The position numbers and the translations under genes are program-made. Positions 25,328 through 35,953 of a DNA stretch of 64,000 bases are shown piece after piece. Below the pieces are notes generated by a model. The model searched no databases. It saw only the letters and a list, made by a program, of their open reading frames with translations, and had not been told where the DNA came from. The DNA is from Nematostella vectensis. Taxonomy: Eukaryota; Cnidaria; Anthozoa; Actiniaria; Edwardsiidae. The stretch lies in NCBI RefSeq assembly GCF_932526225.1, contig NC_064038.1:12151070-12215069 (forward strand), in the 5' to 3' direction. Position 1 is the first letter of the stretch; each line of letters begins with the position of its first letter.

Positions 25328-25956
25328 CTAGTTCTTGTAGCCATCATGGCTTGAGATTGTTGCTGCGTCATTGTGGACTTCATTTGTTGTTGTTGCTGCC
25401 ACTGCTGCTGCTGCTGCTCCTGCTGTTTCTGTTAGGAAGCAAACAATTGTTATTGCTGTTGTAGCATTCGTGCTTGAAAAGCTTGCTGAGCCTTTGTTTT
25501 TGGCCTCTTGAGCCTGCATTTTAAGCTTCATCTATTCTTCTTTCAACTTTTATTGCTGTTCTGATCTTTCTTTGAGGTACTGCAAATTGTCTTTCGCAGA
25601 ACATCTCTAATAAGCTTTTCCTTTCTTCGGCTCTCCTTGACTTTTCTTGGTCTGCCGGTCTGCCATTCTTTCCAGAGCCCTTGCCCTCATCTCTTCTGCT
25701 CTCTTTGGGGAGGAACTTCAATGCCTCTTGCTTTCCTTTTTTTTTTTACAAGGTTTACCCTATCCCGGACAGTCCTGCCACTGACACTAAGAGTGATTTT
25801 CTGGGACAAATGTGGACCGTGAAGGCTAGCAGCAATTTTTTTTTTCCCACAGGGCAAACCTCTGTTTGCTCCCTTTGAGGTATTGGTATGGGTCAATGGC
25901 AGCAATGCCTCTGCACAAAAGGATGTCATGCGGTGGCAGCCATATTTTGCTTTCAC
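25328..25956 (-). pseudogene. Myb/SANT-like partner protein of Harbinger (remnant)
   Basis: Read on the minus strand from 25,956, the peptide includes V-S-G-R-T-V-R-D-R-V-N-L and A-R-G-I-E-V-P. I recognise this pattern from Myb/SANT-like DNA-binding proteins linked to Harbinger elements, which usually continue with an acidic or Lys/Glu-rich helix and a Gln-rich tail. Here a charged stretch (about 25,530-25,720) and a low-complexity Ala/Thr or Gln/Asn-type tail (25,330-25,530) follow, but in shifted frames. The partner protein normally helps the transposase enter the nucleus and bind DNA. Convergent orientation to the transposase matches the superfamily. The call is based on short motifs only. 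Confidence 0.5.
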
Positions 25957-26140
25957 CTAAAAAAAAAGAAACATTTTAAGATTACATATTCATTCATGTT
26001 TAATAATGTGAGATTCCAGAAATGTCCATACCCCCAAGACAAGATAATTGGAAATTTCACAGGGGTGGGGGGGTATGAAAAAATATGGTGTGTTTGTAAA
26101 GAAGCAAACACTAGGCTACATTTTTTTTGCAAAGCCATCA

Positions 26141-26208
26141 ATGAATAACATCACCATTATCAAAATCACCATCATCATCATCAGCATCATCATCATCAAA
26201 TCAAAGCA
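26141..26208. repeat. ATC/CAT microsatellite
   Basis: An imperfect run of atc trinucleotides (atcaccatcatcatcatc and similar) inside the Harbinger element. Confidence 0.8.
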
Positions 26209-26866
26209 GCCAAAAGAAAACGGCTCTCAGAAAACAATTCATAAGAGGAGAAACAAGAGCATTCAGAGTTGAAAGCTTATAAGTAGACAGCAGGAAAAAG
26301 TAAATTGCTATAGACAATGAACGATTAAATGTCTAGAAAACAACATGGCATCGATATTTTGAAAATGAAAGACATAAAACAAGAGAGACATGTTTTGGAA
26401 TAGTTTTGAAATCATTCTTTTTTAATACATGTGATTTATTGTGTTAATAGAAACTATTGGCCGATAACAGAGTATCGACTATATAAATCAAAGCACAAAA
26501 TACACACATCGCACCGTCAATGTTTGAAGTAGAATATGCTGAAGAATATGCTGAAGAACTCCATGCTCCCGGTTTGTTGGAAATATTAAAAAAAGGAAAA
26601 ACAATGAAAACAATTTAATACACAACTCACGTTTTAGACAACGCAACTTCGGAACCTTTATGTCGAGGCCAGGATAAAAACTTCGGCTGGAAGAATTGGG
26701 AGCATGCGCAGTACGACTTAGGGGTTTTTCCCTTCGTTTTCCGTTGCCGTTCTTGTTTCCGGTGTTTAAACTGCCTATTCAATTTCAAGGAAAACTGCCT
26801 GTTCTGTGGCGAGTTGTGTGTTGTGGAGACAGACAGAACAAATCCCAAAGGATTGAAAAAATGCAG

Positions 26867-27404
26867 TCTTATTTTGCACAGTGAGTGCTTTTAAACAGGC
26901 TATTCTTGACACCTGTACTGAACAAAATGACAAGATCGCCAACGAAGTGAGAGTCCTTGTAAAAGGTACCGTAAGCAATTTACACGCTGCTGATGCGTGG
27001 TATTATACGAGGTATCATACGAGTTGTATGTCAAGTTTCATGTCACAAAGGTCTATCCCTTCGGCCAAAAAGACTTTACATATCATTGAAGATGTTGACA
27101 AAGCATTTGCTGGTCACAGCTCCAGACCCGCTGACACTGGGTTGTCAGGATGCGCCACTTATTGAGCACGACACTAAGTTCATTGGCTCATGTTACCCTG
27201 CAAAATCACAAGGAAACAAGAATGCAGGGATCAGATATGGGATTTAAGAGTTTGGCAACAGTGAAACCTCGGTGCCGAAGATCCAGTCACTTCCTACATC
27301 AACTGAAGCCTTCACAGAAAATGTAAAGAAGGCCCACTGGAAAGTTGCAGTGTCACTCGATCCTTCCAGCATCGACCGAGTTGAATATGGATACAGTGAA
27401 CACG
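26867..27404 (+). pseudogene. Fragment of cysteine-tailed multicopy family
   Basis: The frame around 26,881-27,165 contains L-H-A-A-D-A-W-Y-Y and R-Y-H-T-S-C, resembling the N-terminal part (V-S-D-L-H-A-A-D-A-R-Y-H) of a multicopy protein family of unknown function common in cnidarian genomes. After a frame change and a large internal deletion, 27,290-27,404 encodes F-T-E-N-V-K-K-A-H-W-K and D-R-V-E-Y-G-Y, resembling a segment near the C-terminus of related proteins. The LINE follows directly at about 27,405. Recognition is from memory of the family, without alignment. A larger decayed relative lies at 59.2-61.1 kb on the other strand. Confidence 0.5.
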
Positions 27405-30012
27405 TACCCTTAAGATCTCTCATGTGATAATAATATTCTTGTTCTTAAGGACATTACTGATGACCACGATCTTAACCAGTTTGTCAAAGAACCAACTAGA
27501 AGGAATGGAAACACACAAAACATCTTGGATCTAGTGTTATCAAATAATAAGGATATTATTAGAGGTGTCAAAGTCATCGATGGTATAAGCGACCATGATA
27601 TTGTGCTGTTTACAGTAAAGTTAGCATGCCAGCGAAAACGAAATGTGAAGCGTAAGGTCTATATTAAGAAAAAGGCTGATTCCGATCGTATTAAAAAAGA
27701 ACTTCATAATTTGTTGCCTACGATCCTAGAATTGAATTCAAACACTAATTCTGTTGACAAGATGTGGGATGAATTCGAAAGAAATATCCACCGCATAATG
27801 GACACTTGCATACCTCATAAAATGACTAGTTCGAGATACAACCTCCCCTGGTTTAACCGTGCTCTTAGAAGGCAGGTGAGAGCTAAACAACGGCTGTATA
27901 ACAAGGCTAAAAAGTCAGGAAATCCTACTCACTGCAATGAATTTCGTATCGCCAGAAAACGTCTGCAAAAGAACTTGAAATCTGCCAGAGAAACTTACAT
28001 TTCCGATTTTCTTGGAGATGCAATTGAGGAAAACCCAAAGCGCTTCTGGTCGTACATTAAGCAATTGAAAAACGACGATCCTGGTGTCGCAGACTTTAAA
28101 GTGGATGATAGGATTATCAGTGATGGCCAATTGAAATCAGAACTCCTGAGCAAGCAGTTTTGTAGTGTTTTTACTGTAGAAGACCTGACTGATATTCCTT
28201 CTGTTGGTACTGATCCAAAACAAAATATCAGCGCCCTCACCATTAAAATTCCAGGCGTTGTAAAACAGTTACAATCATTGAAACCAAACAAGGCGAGTGG
28301 TCCGGACGAAATACCCCCATGGTTTCTTAAGGAATATGCTCTGGAAATTGGTCCTATATTAACATCTATTTATCAAACTTCGATCGACACTGGACTTGTA
28401 CCCTCTAGGTGGAAACATGCTAATGTTTGTGGTGTGTATAAGAATGGAGAAAAATCAGATCCTGCAAATTATAGACCCATTTCTTTAACTTGCATTGCAT
28501 CAAAAGTTCTAGAGCATATTATCCACAGTCATGTGATGAAGCATTTACAGCATTACGGAATTCTCACTGATGTACAGCATGGCTTTAGAGCTAAACGATC
28601 AACAGTAACCCAGCTAATTCTGACAATCCATGACATGGCCAAGGCCATTCAAGAAAATAAGTCTATCCATGCGGCAGTGCTAGATTTTAGCAAAGCATTT
28701 GATAAAGTTCCCCACGAGCGTCTTATCAAGAAATTACAATACTATGGCATCCATGGTCCCTTGCTGTATTGGTTTATGTCGTTTCTTAGGAACCGTACCC
28801 AGACTGTTGTCTGCGATGGTAAACGATCCTGCCCCTCACTAGTAACATCCGGGGTCCCTCAGGGGACAGTGTTAGGACCCTTGTTATTCTTATTGTATGT
28901 GAACGATCTGCCTGACAATTTGAAGTCTTCAATAAGACTCTTCGCTGACGACGCCCTGTTATACGGTGTGATTGTAAACGAAGAAGATGGTGACCAGCTT
29001 CAGGAAGATTTAAAGAGATTAGAAATGTGGCAAAGCAAATGGCAAATGGTATTTAATCCTTCCAAGTGTAAGACCATCTGCATATCCAATAAGAAGATCC
29101 CACCACAGAGGTCATATGTTTTCTGCGGGGTACACTTAGAGCAGGTCCAATCTATTACGTATCTAGGTGTCATCCTAAATGATGACTTAAAGTGGTCAAA
29201 ACATGTTAAATCAACTTCAGGAAAAGCAAGTAAAGTCATGGGCATGATAAAAAGGAACTTCTGGAACTGCCCCCAAAGAGTAAAAGTTACCGCTTACACA
29301 GCAATAGTTCGTCCTATGTTAGAATATGCAAGCGCCGCCTGGGACCCTCATCTCCAGAAGGACATCGCCTCCCTCGAGAAAGTTCAGAGGAAAGCAGCAC
29401 GATTCTGCCTTAGAAATTACATCCCTACTGCAAGTGTCACCAAAATGCTAGGTGATCTCCAGTGGTCCACCTTGGAGTTAAGACGAACAATGGCACGACT
29501 TACCCTCCTTTACAAATTGAGTCGAGGCCAAATTGACATTGACACAAACATGTATCTCCGGCCACACCAAGATCTCAGAACTAGAAATAGTCATAATTTT
29601 AAATATTATCAAGAAAAAGCTACAAAGAATAAGTATTTTTATTCTTTTTTCCCCCGAACGATAAGACATTGGAACACTTTACCTAATGAACTTGTCGAGC
29701 TAGGCTCAATCGAACATTTAAGCGTGACCTCGAAATCTATCTTAATAATAATAAGAATTGAATTTTAATTTTATAATTTTATTTCTATATATTATTGAAT
29801 TGTATTATTGAATTTTCTTTACATTACTTAATATTTTATATATTCTATATATACTTAGTACCTATCCATGTATATATGTATATATTTTTATTTACTTATC
29901 TCCTTATTTATTTATTTATTTATATGTAAATACTTTTATTTAAGGTTGGTGTGATATCGCAAGATTTTTTACCGACTAAATAAATGTAGATGTAGATGTA
30001 GATGTAGATGTG
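27405..30012 (+). mobile_element. Non-LTR retrotransposon (jockey/CR1-like), 5'-truncated
   Basis: The element contains the end of an endonuclease domain, a full reverse transcriptase and a 3' UTR that ends in four to five TAGATG/TGTAGA repeats at about 29,982-30,012. Tails of short tandem repeats instead of poly(A) are usual in CR1/L2-type LINEs. The 5' part, including most of the endonuclease, is missing, as expected from incomplete reverse transcription. No clear target duplication was identified. Confidence 0.9.
27414..29768 (+). CDS. LINE ORF2: endonuclease C-terminus and reverse transcriptase
   Basis: The frame is open from just after a stop at 27,411 to a stop at 29,766, about 784 codons, so the true start was lost by 5' truncation. 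The first ~60 residues carry N-I-L-D-L-V-L and the S-D-H-D motif that closes an AP-like endonuclease. The reverse transcriptase follows: K-A-S-G-P-D-E-I-P, Y-R-P-I-S-L-T, H-G-F-R-A-K-R-S-T, L-D-F-S-K-A-F-D-K-V, S-G-V-P-Q-G-T-V-L-G-P and the catalytic F-A-D-D-A-L-L-Y at about 28,941. A C-terminal stretch with E-Y-A-S-A-A-W-D-P and R-H-W-N-T-L-P is typical of jockey/CR1-type LINEs. The absence of internal stops indicates recent insertion. It copies its own RNA at a nicked target when intact. Confidence 0.93.
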   Translation, partial: DLSCDNNILVLKDITDDHDLNQFVKEPTRRNGNTQNILDLVLSNNKDIIRGVKVIDGISDHDIVLFTVKLACQRKRNVKRKVYIKKKADSDRIKKELHNLLPTILELNSNTNSVDKMWDEFERNIHRIMDTCIPHKMTSSRYNLPWFNRALRRQVRAKQRLYNKAKKSGNPTHCNEFRIARKRLQKNLKSARETYISDFLGDAIEENPKRFWSYIKQLKNDDPGVADFKVDDRIISDGQLKSELLSKQFCSVFTVEDLTDIPSVGTDPKQNISALTIKIPGVVKQLQSLKPNKASGPDEIPPWFLKEYALEIGPILTSIYQTSIDTGLVPSRWKHANVCGVYKNGEKSDPANYRPISLTCIASKVLEHIIHSHVMKHLQHYGILTDVQHGFRAKRSTVTQLILTIHDMAKAIQENKSIHAAVLDFSKAFDKVPHERLIKKLQYYGIHGPLLYWFMSFLRNRTQTVVCDGKRSCPSLVTSGVPQGTVLGPLLFLLYVNDLPDNLKSSIRLFADDALLYGVIVNEEDGDQLQEDLKRLEMWQSKWQMVFNPSKCKTICISNKKIPPQRSYVFCGVHLEQVQSITYLGVILNDDLKWSKHVKSTSGKASKVMGMIKRNFWNCPQRVKVTAYTAIVRPMLEYASAAWDPHLQKDIASLEKVQRKAARFCLRNYIPTASVTKMLGDLQWSTLELRRTMARLTLLYKLSRGQIDIDTNMYLRPHQDLRTRNSHNFKYYQEKATKNKYFYSFFPRTIRHWNTLPNELVELGSIEHLSVTSKSILIIIRIEF

Positions 30013-31055
30013 ACATCGGAATAGTATTGCTCTTATTGACGTCATTGATGACGTCACAAATTACGTGAATATAGTTTTTGACCCCCTTTAACATAGCATT
30101 ACTCCTACTAAGTTTGGTTGTGAAATAATGCTTCTTTCCTGAGATATGAATATGTTTTGCTTTTAATCAAGTTTTTTTTGCTTTATGTGACGTCATCGAT
30201 GACGTCCGTTTGATATGCTCCTTAGAGCTTGTACAGGACGGTGTTTTACTTTGAGCGATTGGCTTTTAAAGAAATATCTAACAAATGATTAAAAGGGACA
30301 ACTATAAAAAAAAGGGACTATTATAAACGGAAAGCATTAAAAGACTAATACCTCTCATATTCTCAATACTACACAAGGCATGAGAGCGAGTACCCTGCGA
30401 TAAATTATTGCAAAGCAATAACAGGGTGCACAAAACAAATAATTAAAGTTTAAAAAAATAAAAACAGCAAAATAAAACAAAGCAGCAAGCACGGCAGCAC
30501 TAAACGATGGCAAACGCTTAGTACAAGGCTGGAGTCCCGATCAAAGGATAACAGGGCCTTAGAAGGCCTCGAAATATTTTGGGAAGGTGCACAATACAGA
30601 ATCATTAAGTAATGGGCAGGGGGCACAGCCACGCCCCTGCTGGTCGTTTCCTTATAATGTTTGAAAATATTGTGGGGGCACAGGGTCCCAGTACCCAACC
30701 TTCTGCCGCGGCCCTGGATAAACGAGTCTCACCCGCTCTCATTGATTCTTACGACTCTCATTTACTTTAAACAGTTTTCACATTCGACACGAGAGCCGCG
30801 TGAATGGGAGTTAGTGATGAGGGTATTTACGTAAACAATTCTATCAAAAAGTAAAATTTTACATGTAATTACAGATTCAGTGATGAATCCAACAAATTAC
30901 TTCACAGATTCTTAGATAAAATCGTAACCACTTTCAACAACTCTCAAATAACTTATGGCGGGATTCTTTTGTAGAACTCTCTCACAGACTGTCATCTCCG
31001 GTTGATCGATCATTTACCTTTATAAGCTACGTTTTTCGCTTAATATCATTTTTAG
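30013..31055. other. Intron stretch with two CRE-like palindromes
   Basis: No exon is seen. Directly after the LINE tail are two palindromes built from TGACGTCAT and its complement with 2-bp centres, at 30,037-30,056 and 30,188-30,207 (the second with one mismatch). A small hairpin (ccctgcgataaattattgc with gcaataacaggg) lies at about 30,393-30,427. The rest is unassigned intronic DNA. Confidence 0.55.
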
Positions 31056-31217
31056 ACCCTGCAATAAGTAACAAGACCGAATGTGGTTTGCTTCTGGGTA
31101 TTCAAAACAGCAGAATTACCGACGCGGCAATCACAGCCTCCTCGTCCCAGAACACCGCTCATCGAGCGCGGCTACATACGGTCGGAGAACGAGGCAAACC
31201 TGGCGGTTGGGTTGCAG
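31056..31217 (+). CDS. Host exon: second discoidin domain, first part
   Basis: Acceptor atcatttttag, donor GTAGGT; 162 bases made of 2 + 53 codons + 1. The phase-1 entry matches the exit of the exon at 22,379. The peptide has E-C-G-L-L-L-G-I-Q-N-S-R-I-T-D-A-A-I-T-A-S-S-S, the typical opening of an F5/8 type C domain including its first cysteine, then A-R-L-H and G-G-W-V-A. The overlapping frame in which the segment ends V-G-F is excluded because it lacks the domain pattern and the phase match. About 8.7 kb of intron containing a MITE, a Harbinger and a LINE separates this exon from the previous one. Confidence 0.88.
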
Positions 31218-31660
31218 GTAGGTTTCTTGAGATGCTCTGATTGTGTGTTTCGAAACATGGTGGATACTTAAGTTCCATAACCATTAAATCAAGACATATC
31301 TTTAAGAAGTAATGGGCTAGTGTGTGAAAAAAATCATGGCCACCGTTGCGGGCACCCTAAGGGTATTCATTTCATTGTTTTCTGTCAGATGATTGTTGCT
31401 GTTTTTAGGTGAAAATAAGCACATTAACATTTTTAAGCGATGCAGTTCAAGTGACCTGTTCTGAAGGTGATCGTAGAAAAATGAGGTCAAAGTTGAAAAA
31501 TGTGAAATACCCTTGTCGACCTCGGTCCATCTTATCGATACAGACGCGAACGGCAGATTTTCCAAAAAGGGTAACAACGGAATCAAAATCAATTGAATTG
31601 TCAGAAAGGTAATATGGATTATAAAGTTGCAGCAATTTTCGTGATTTTGGTCAATTTCAG

Positions 31661-31857
31661 GAGTTGCCGATTTAAGCCAGTGGCTGCAGATTGACTTTGG
31701 TGGTGTCGCTATGGTAACGCGCATAGCAACACAGGGCAGATTCGATCCGGTGCCGGAATTGTGGTCGAATGCACAGCAATGGGTGACAAATTTTAAAGTG
31801 TCCTTCAGTCAGCTGGGAAGAGCTTACCAGTGGTATAAAGTTAACGGTTCGATCGTG
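31661..31857 (+). CDS. Host exon: second discoidin domain, middle part
   Basis: Acceptor ggtcaatttcag, donor GTAAGT; 197 bases (2 + 65 codons), leaving in phase 0. The peptide includes Q-W-L-Q-I-D-F-G-G, V-T-R-I-A-T-Q-G-R and the stretch ending Y-K-V-N-G-S-I-V. These are the most conserved central strands of the F5/8 type C fold: the Leu-Gln-Ile-Asp-Phe-Gly strand and the Thr-Gln-Gly-Arg loop. It joins the preceding exon to complete a Gly codon. Overlapping minus-strand frames are shadows. Confidence 0.9.
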
Positions 31858-34740
31858 GTAAGTAAGTGGGGGAATTGATTATGACTGATGCCCACAGCTT
31901 ACACCTGTATTTTTAAACACCTTTTAATTTCCATAATAGCGGAGCACCTGCGGAGCCCCATATTCATAGGACAGTGGTGTAGCTATACAATAAAGTTTCT
32001 GTGGTCACGATGGGATACCTTTGGATTTTTCTCGTGTTTGTCCGTGCTTCGCTCTCAGATTGGTCGAAATTTGAATGGCGCCAAAGTAAGACCGCGCGCG
32101 TACAGAAAATTTTTTTAATTTCCTTCATTCGTCGAATATGCTACAACAAAGCCAAAGCTTTTACAGTTTATATAGACGAATATTTGTTTAGTCTTCTAAG
32201 GTGAACTCCAAGACCCAAGGAAGGTGAACTTGTAAAAGGCGAAAGCGCAGCATTCAAGAAACCCTAGCATTGGTACAGAAATACGAATTGGGAGTGTAGT
32301 TTTCAACTCTATCTGAATGGGAAACCGAAAGACGCCGACTCAAATTTAGAAGGACGAGATGAAGTATTATAGGTTAATGAATATGGACTCTCTTGAATCT
32401 AGCATGGTGAAATGTGATTGCGGTGAATACAAATGTTTTTATCTTCAAAAAGCTTTCGGTCGTTTTGTACGCCGTAGAGATTGTCAAAAGAATTCGTACA
32501 ACTGAATATGCCTGTTCTGTTCCCTGTATTTCCTGTGTTAGATCAAATCAGATTTAAACTTGGCACACTAAATAACAGAGGCAAATTCTGTATAATGTGA
32601 ATATTAAAAAGGTAATGACAAACGAAACCAACGCGCCCGGTTGCTAGTGTGATTTTGATTCAATAATAACATACTTTTCCTGGTTTAAATCCTTTTTGAC
32701 AAAGACTCAGGCACCTTTTAATTTAAAGCTTATCCTATGACACCCAAAAAAATATTTTTTGTGTTCAAGGCTTACATAGTAGTATTTGACAGCTAAACAA
32801 AATTATTTTTTTCAACAAAACTTTATTTTAACGAACTCCTCCCGAATACATTATATTATCATCATTTATTATCCCAAGCGAAGGGGGGGAGGGGGGGGAT
32901 TCTGTGGGGGGGAGTGGGGCTAGAGAAATTTCCGAGGTCTAAGGGGGGCGTCAAAAGTTGGCATGTATAATCCAGGAGTCCAGGATACGTATTAAGCCCC
33001 CGTGTTATCTATGCAATGCAAACCTGTATAGACCTTATATAAATTTTTTTCATGGTTTCCGCTATGTGATATTTATAAAGTGCCTATGTTCCCTATTCAA
33101 AATTATTATCAAAACGTTCTAATGCCAGAACTGCTCATTTTTCGTCATCAACATCCTTGCTCACACATATCTGATTTGGTGCCTTCCTCTATGTCTTTTT
33201 TTCTCATGCTTCGCTTTTCTGGCAAGGAGAAGAAGGAAAAGCCTTTTTGCTTCTTATGCGTCATATATAACATCAACATGGATCTAGTGGCACCTTTAAG
33301 AAATTCACTTTTCCAGAATCAATGACAATGTTTTCAGCGTAATTTTTTCCTTCCACTTTCCGACCAGCTTGCACCTAATCTCTTGCTTGCGTTACCTTGA
33401 CATAGTCGTTTGCTTTCCTTCGTTTTTTCGTTTTCTTTAGGGAGGGGAGGGGGGCACCGAAAATTAAGGGGAAGCATGAGGGAGGCATGGAAAATTTTGC
33501 TCCTCCTGCGAGGGGGGGTGGGCAACTAATTTTATCCCTTTCGTTTATCGGAATCCTCATCCCCTCCCCCCCTCGGGATAATAAATGAACTTTACCTAAC
33601 TTCCCTTCTTAAAAGCAAAACATCATTCAGCAAACATGCTCGGTGATCAAAAAGGAAAAAAACTTCTAAGAAGAACCCCCAAAACAGTTATCAGAAGCTT
33701 GTGTTTTTATGATCTCTTTTCAAATGTTTATAACTCATGAATTAATGATAAACGTTAAAAAGCCTTTTCATTTTGGTTCTTTACAGTATAATTGAATTAT
33801 ACAAATACAATTTAATAGTTCTGAAATCACAAGGATTGCTCAAACCCAACATTTTGGTATTTTGTAAATCCATCCACTATTTTTTTTTAATTTTACTTGA
33901 TAAAAATTGCGCAATGAAAAGTTTTAAATTAAGCTATCTATCTATCACACTTGTGGTAGTTTCAGAAATTGTAAACAGCTCTTGGACATCTAATCCACAA
34001 TTGTTGTACTTCATAAATAAGAAAAATAAGTTTGGGGCTCCGCTTTAGGCATTGCCTTAATATATCTAGTATCCTGAGCAAGGATCTTTTACTACAAGCG
34101 ATTACAAAAATGTTAGGCGATTTATGCTCTAGAAAAGACCATCGAACATCATCTCTTCCTTGTGGGAGATGTCTGATTGACGGGGATGCGTCAAAATTAC
34201 TTCACACGAATTCCATTTTGCTCACGATTCCTTTTCCGAACTTTTCCGGACTCTAACAATGGATATACCTTCATCTATTTGTCTCGTTAATGGGTTGTGA
34301 AAAAAGCCACTGAGTTCAGACTTCTTAGTTCTGTTTTCAACCCCTTACCTCATTAGTACATCATTATGTGCTTGAACGGCGCATTGTTTTCCTTTTTGTC
34401 CTGAAACCTTTTTCTGTACACCCCAACCCTTTGCTCCTCTTCACACTCATTGCATCTTATTGTGTATCCAGCCCATCCTATAGTCAACATGTTACACTCG
34501 CGACCCTTGCTATCCCTGCTTGCACACATGCTCACATATTATTATTCGTAATGGTCCTTTTAACAATATTTTTAAAGGGACCCCGAACCGTCCAATCACT
34601 AAAGAAACTAGATATATGTGTTTCTTCTTTTTCTGGTCAGTTTTTGCACTTCTTAAATAAAGATTTTTGTTTTTCAAATTCTAGGCTGAATACCCTATTA
34701 TAAATAAGGCAAAAAGGCTAGGCTAAAATTGCATTAGATG
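31858..34740. other. Intron stretch with G-rich tracts
   Basis: No exon or clear transposon was recognised. Runs of G occur at about 32,881-32,947, 33,441-33,470 and 33,506-33,525. They could form G-quadruplexes on the plus strand, but the sequence gives no further support. The remainder is AT-rich with scattered short frames lacking domains. Confidence 0.5.
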
Positions 34741-35420
34741 CCTTTTGATAACGTTGAATCTGCCTCTATGCGGCTTTATCTATTGATCTATCCTATAGCT
34801 TTTTCGTATGGTTAGCAGCATGCTAGACTTCCTGTACTGTCCTTACACTTTCTCCGTAGGCACTGTTCTAACGGAATCCCTTTGGACATCCAAAAGACAC
34901 TATACATCTCTCTTGTACTCTCTCACCTGCCTTATGCGGGTCAAGTCTGGGCACCCTGTCAGCTGGGCTCGCTGTGTTTAATGCGCATTTTGGAGCGCAT
35001 AGGGACAGAGCAACACCTTACACGCTTTACGGGCTCGAGCTCAGCTATAAACAACGTCTCCTTTTACTCTACTTTTTATTCCCTTGTCATTCTTCCTTGA
35101 ATACCTTGACCTTATCTTTCTTTTCCGATGAATCAAGGGAGAAATTCATCTCGACATCGCTAATATTCTCCAGTTTTCACATTCTCGCACTCGTCGCTGA
35201 GTGACAGGCCTTGATCTTCGTCTTATTAGCTCGCGTACTTCCACCTTCTGCGAATCTTACTTCGTACGCATTTGTCCCACCTAGAATGCTCTCCCTCTCG
35301 AAATGAGATCTTCTGAGAAAACTTCTGCCTTCGAACAGCGACTGAAAGCTTTTCTTCCGCATCTTCTTTAGCAACTCTTTGACACAGACAATATCCGTAC
35401 CGTATCCGGCGCATTATCTG
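34741..35420 (+). pseudogene. LINE reverse transcriptase C-terminal fragment (decayed)
   Basis: Around 34,840-35,040 the plus strand encodes L-R-R-H-C, then Y-I-S-L-V-L-S-H-L and Q-V-W-A-P, the post-catalytic region of LINE reverse transcriptases (usual form L-V-R-S-H-L-x-Y-A-x-Q-V-W-A-P). Further on, at about 35,245-35,340 in another frame, F-C-E-S-Y-F-V-R, W-N-A-L-P and F-K/R-x-F-L-type residues match the C-terminal end. Several frameshifts separate the pieces. It is unrelated to the open LINE at 27.4-29.8 kb at the level I can judge. Confidence 0.65.
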
Positions 35421-35584
35421 TCCCATATGCAGAATCAACATGTTAATCAACATGTTCATGTTAGCTTTTTACCATTTATCAATTTCTTTCTATTTTTACG
35501 TCTTTGTTTTGTAGCCAATCGGCCACCATCGCCATAAATATCATAAATAAAATAATAACATAAAATACTGTTGTCGTTTAACAG

Positions 35585-35726
35585 GAATTCCCTAGTAACA
35601 GTGACTACTATACTGTTGTGCATAATGGCGTGAATCCACCAATCATAGGGCGGTACGTCAGACTCCACCCGGTCAAGTGGCACAGACATCCCGCCATGCG
35701 CGTGGAGATGTATGGCTGCCTATCAG
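35585..35726 (+). CDS. Host exon: second discoidin domain, last part
   Basis: Acceptor tcgtttaacag, donor GTATAT; 142 bases (47 codons + 1), phase 0 in and phase 1 out, exactly like the exon at 22,232-22,379. The peptide has N-S-D-Y-Y-T-V-V-H-N-G, R-Y-V-R-L-H-P-V and ends M-R-V-E-M-Y-G-C-L, the closing strands and final cysteine of the F5/8 type C domain. The identical phase pattern of the two homologous exons supports domain duplication with conserved intron positions. Confidence 0.9.
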
Positions 35727-35953
35727 GTATATACACGTATTTAACTTCACGTCCGGTCACGAATAACCGTCGGGATGTTTGGCTGCTGAGCAGGAAACGT
35801 AAGGTATAAGTCACTTCCGGTATATAGAGATGCATGTCTGCGCAGCAGGTGAAAAATTACATGCTGTGATGCCACATCTGGTCCTGCAGATCAGGTCATG
35901 TGAGTCAAATTTAACATTAATTGATATCATCTTGAAATAGCTCTTTGTTTTAG

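Larger units (their letters stand above)
23782..26765. mobile_element. PIF/Harbinger DNA transposon (decayed, ~3.0 kb)
   Basis: The element is proposed from inverted ends. The left starts agcaacggaaaggagaacgg and the right is the complement of acaccggaaacaagaacgg. Both are followed inwards by caacgg phrases and flanked outside by TTA (23,779-23,781 and 26,766-26,768), the 3-bp duplication usual for Harbinger elements. Inside are a plus-strand transposase pseudogene and a minus-strand Myb/SANT-like remnant, the two-gene set known for this superfamily. Length and gene pair both fit. The exact ends remain to be confirmed because the terminal match is imperfect. Confidence 0.65.

Noticed and set aside
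32880-33560. Functional G-quadruplex region
   Set aside because: G runs are present, but nothing else (promoter, exon, conservation) supports a role.
35456-35835. Minus-strand frames around 35.6 kb
   Set aside because: They overlap the plus-strand discoidin exon, which has splice sites, phase agreement and domain match.
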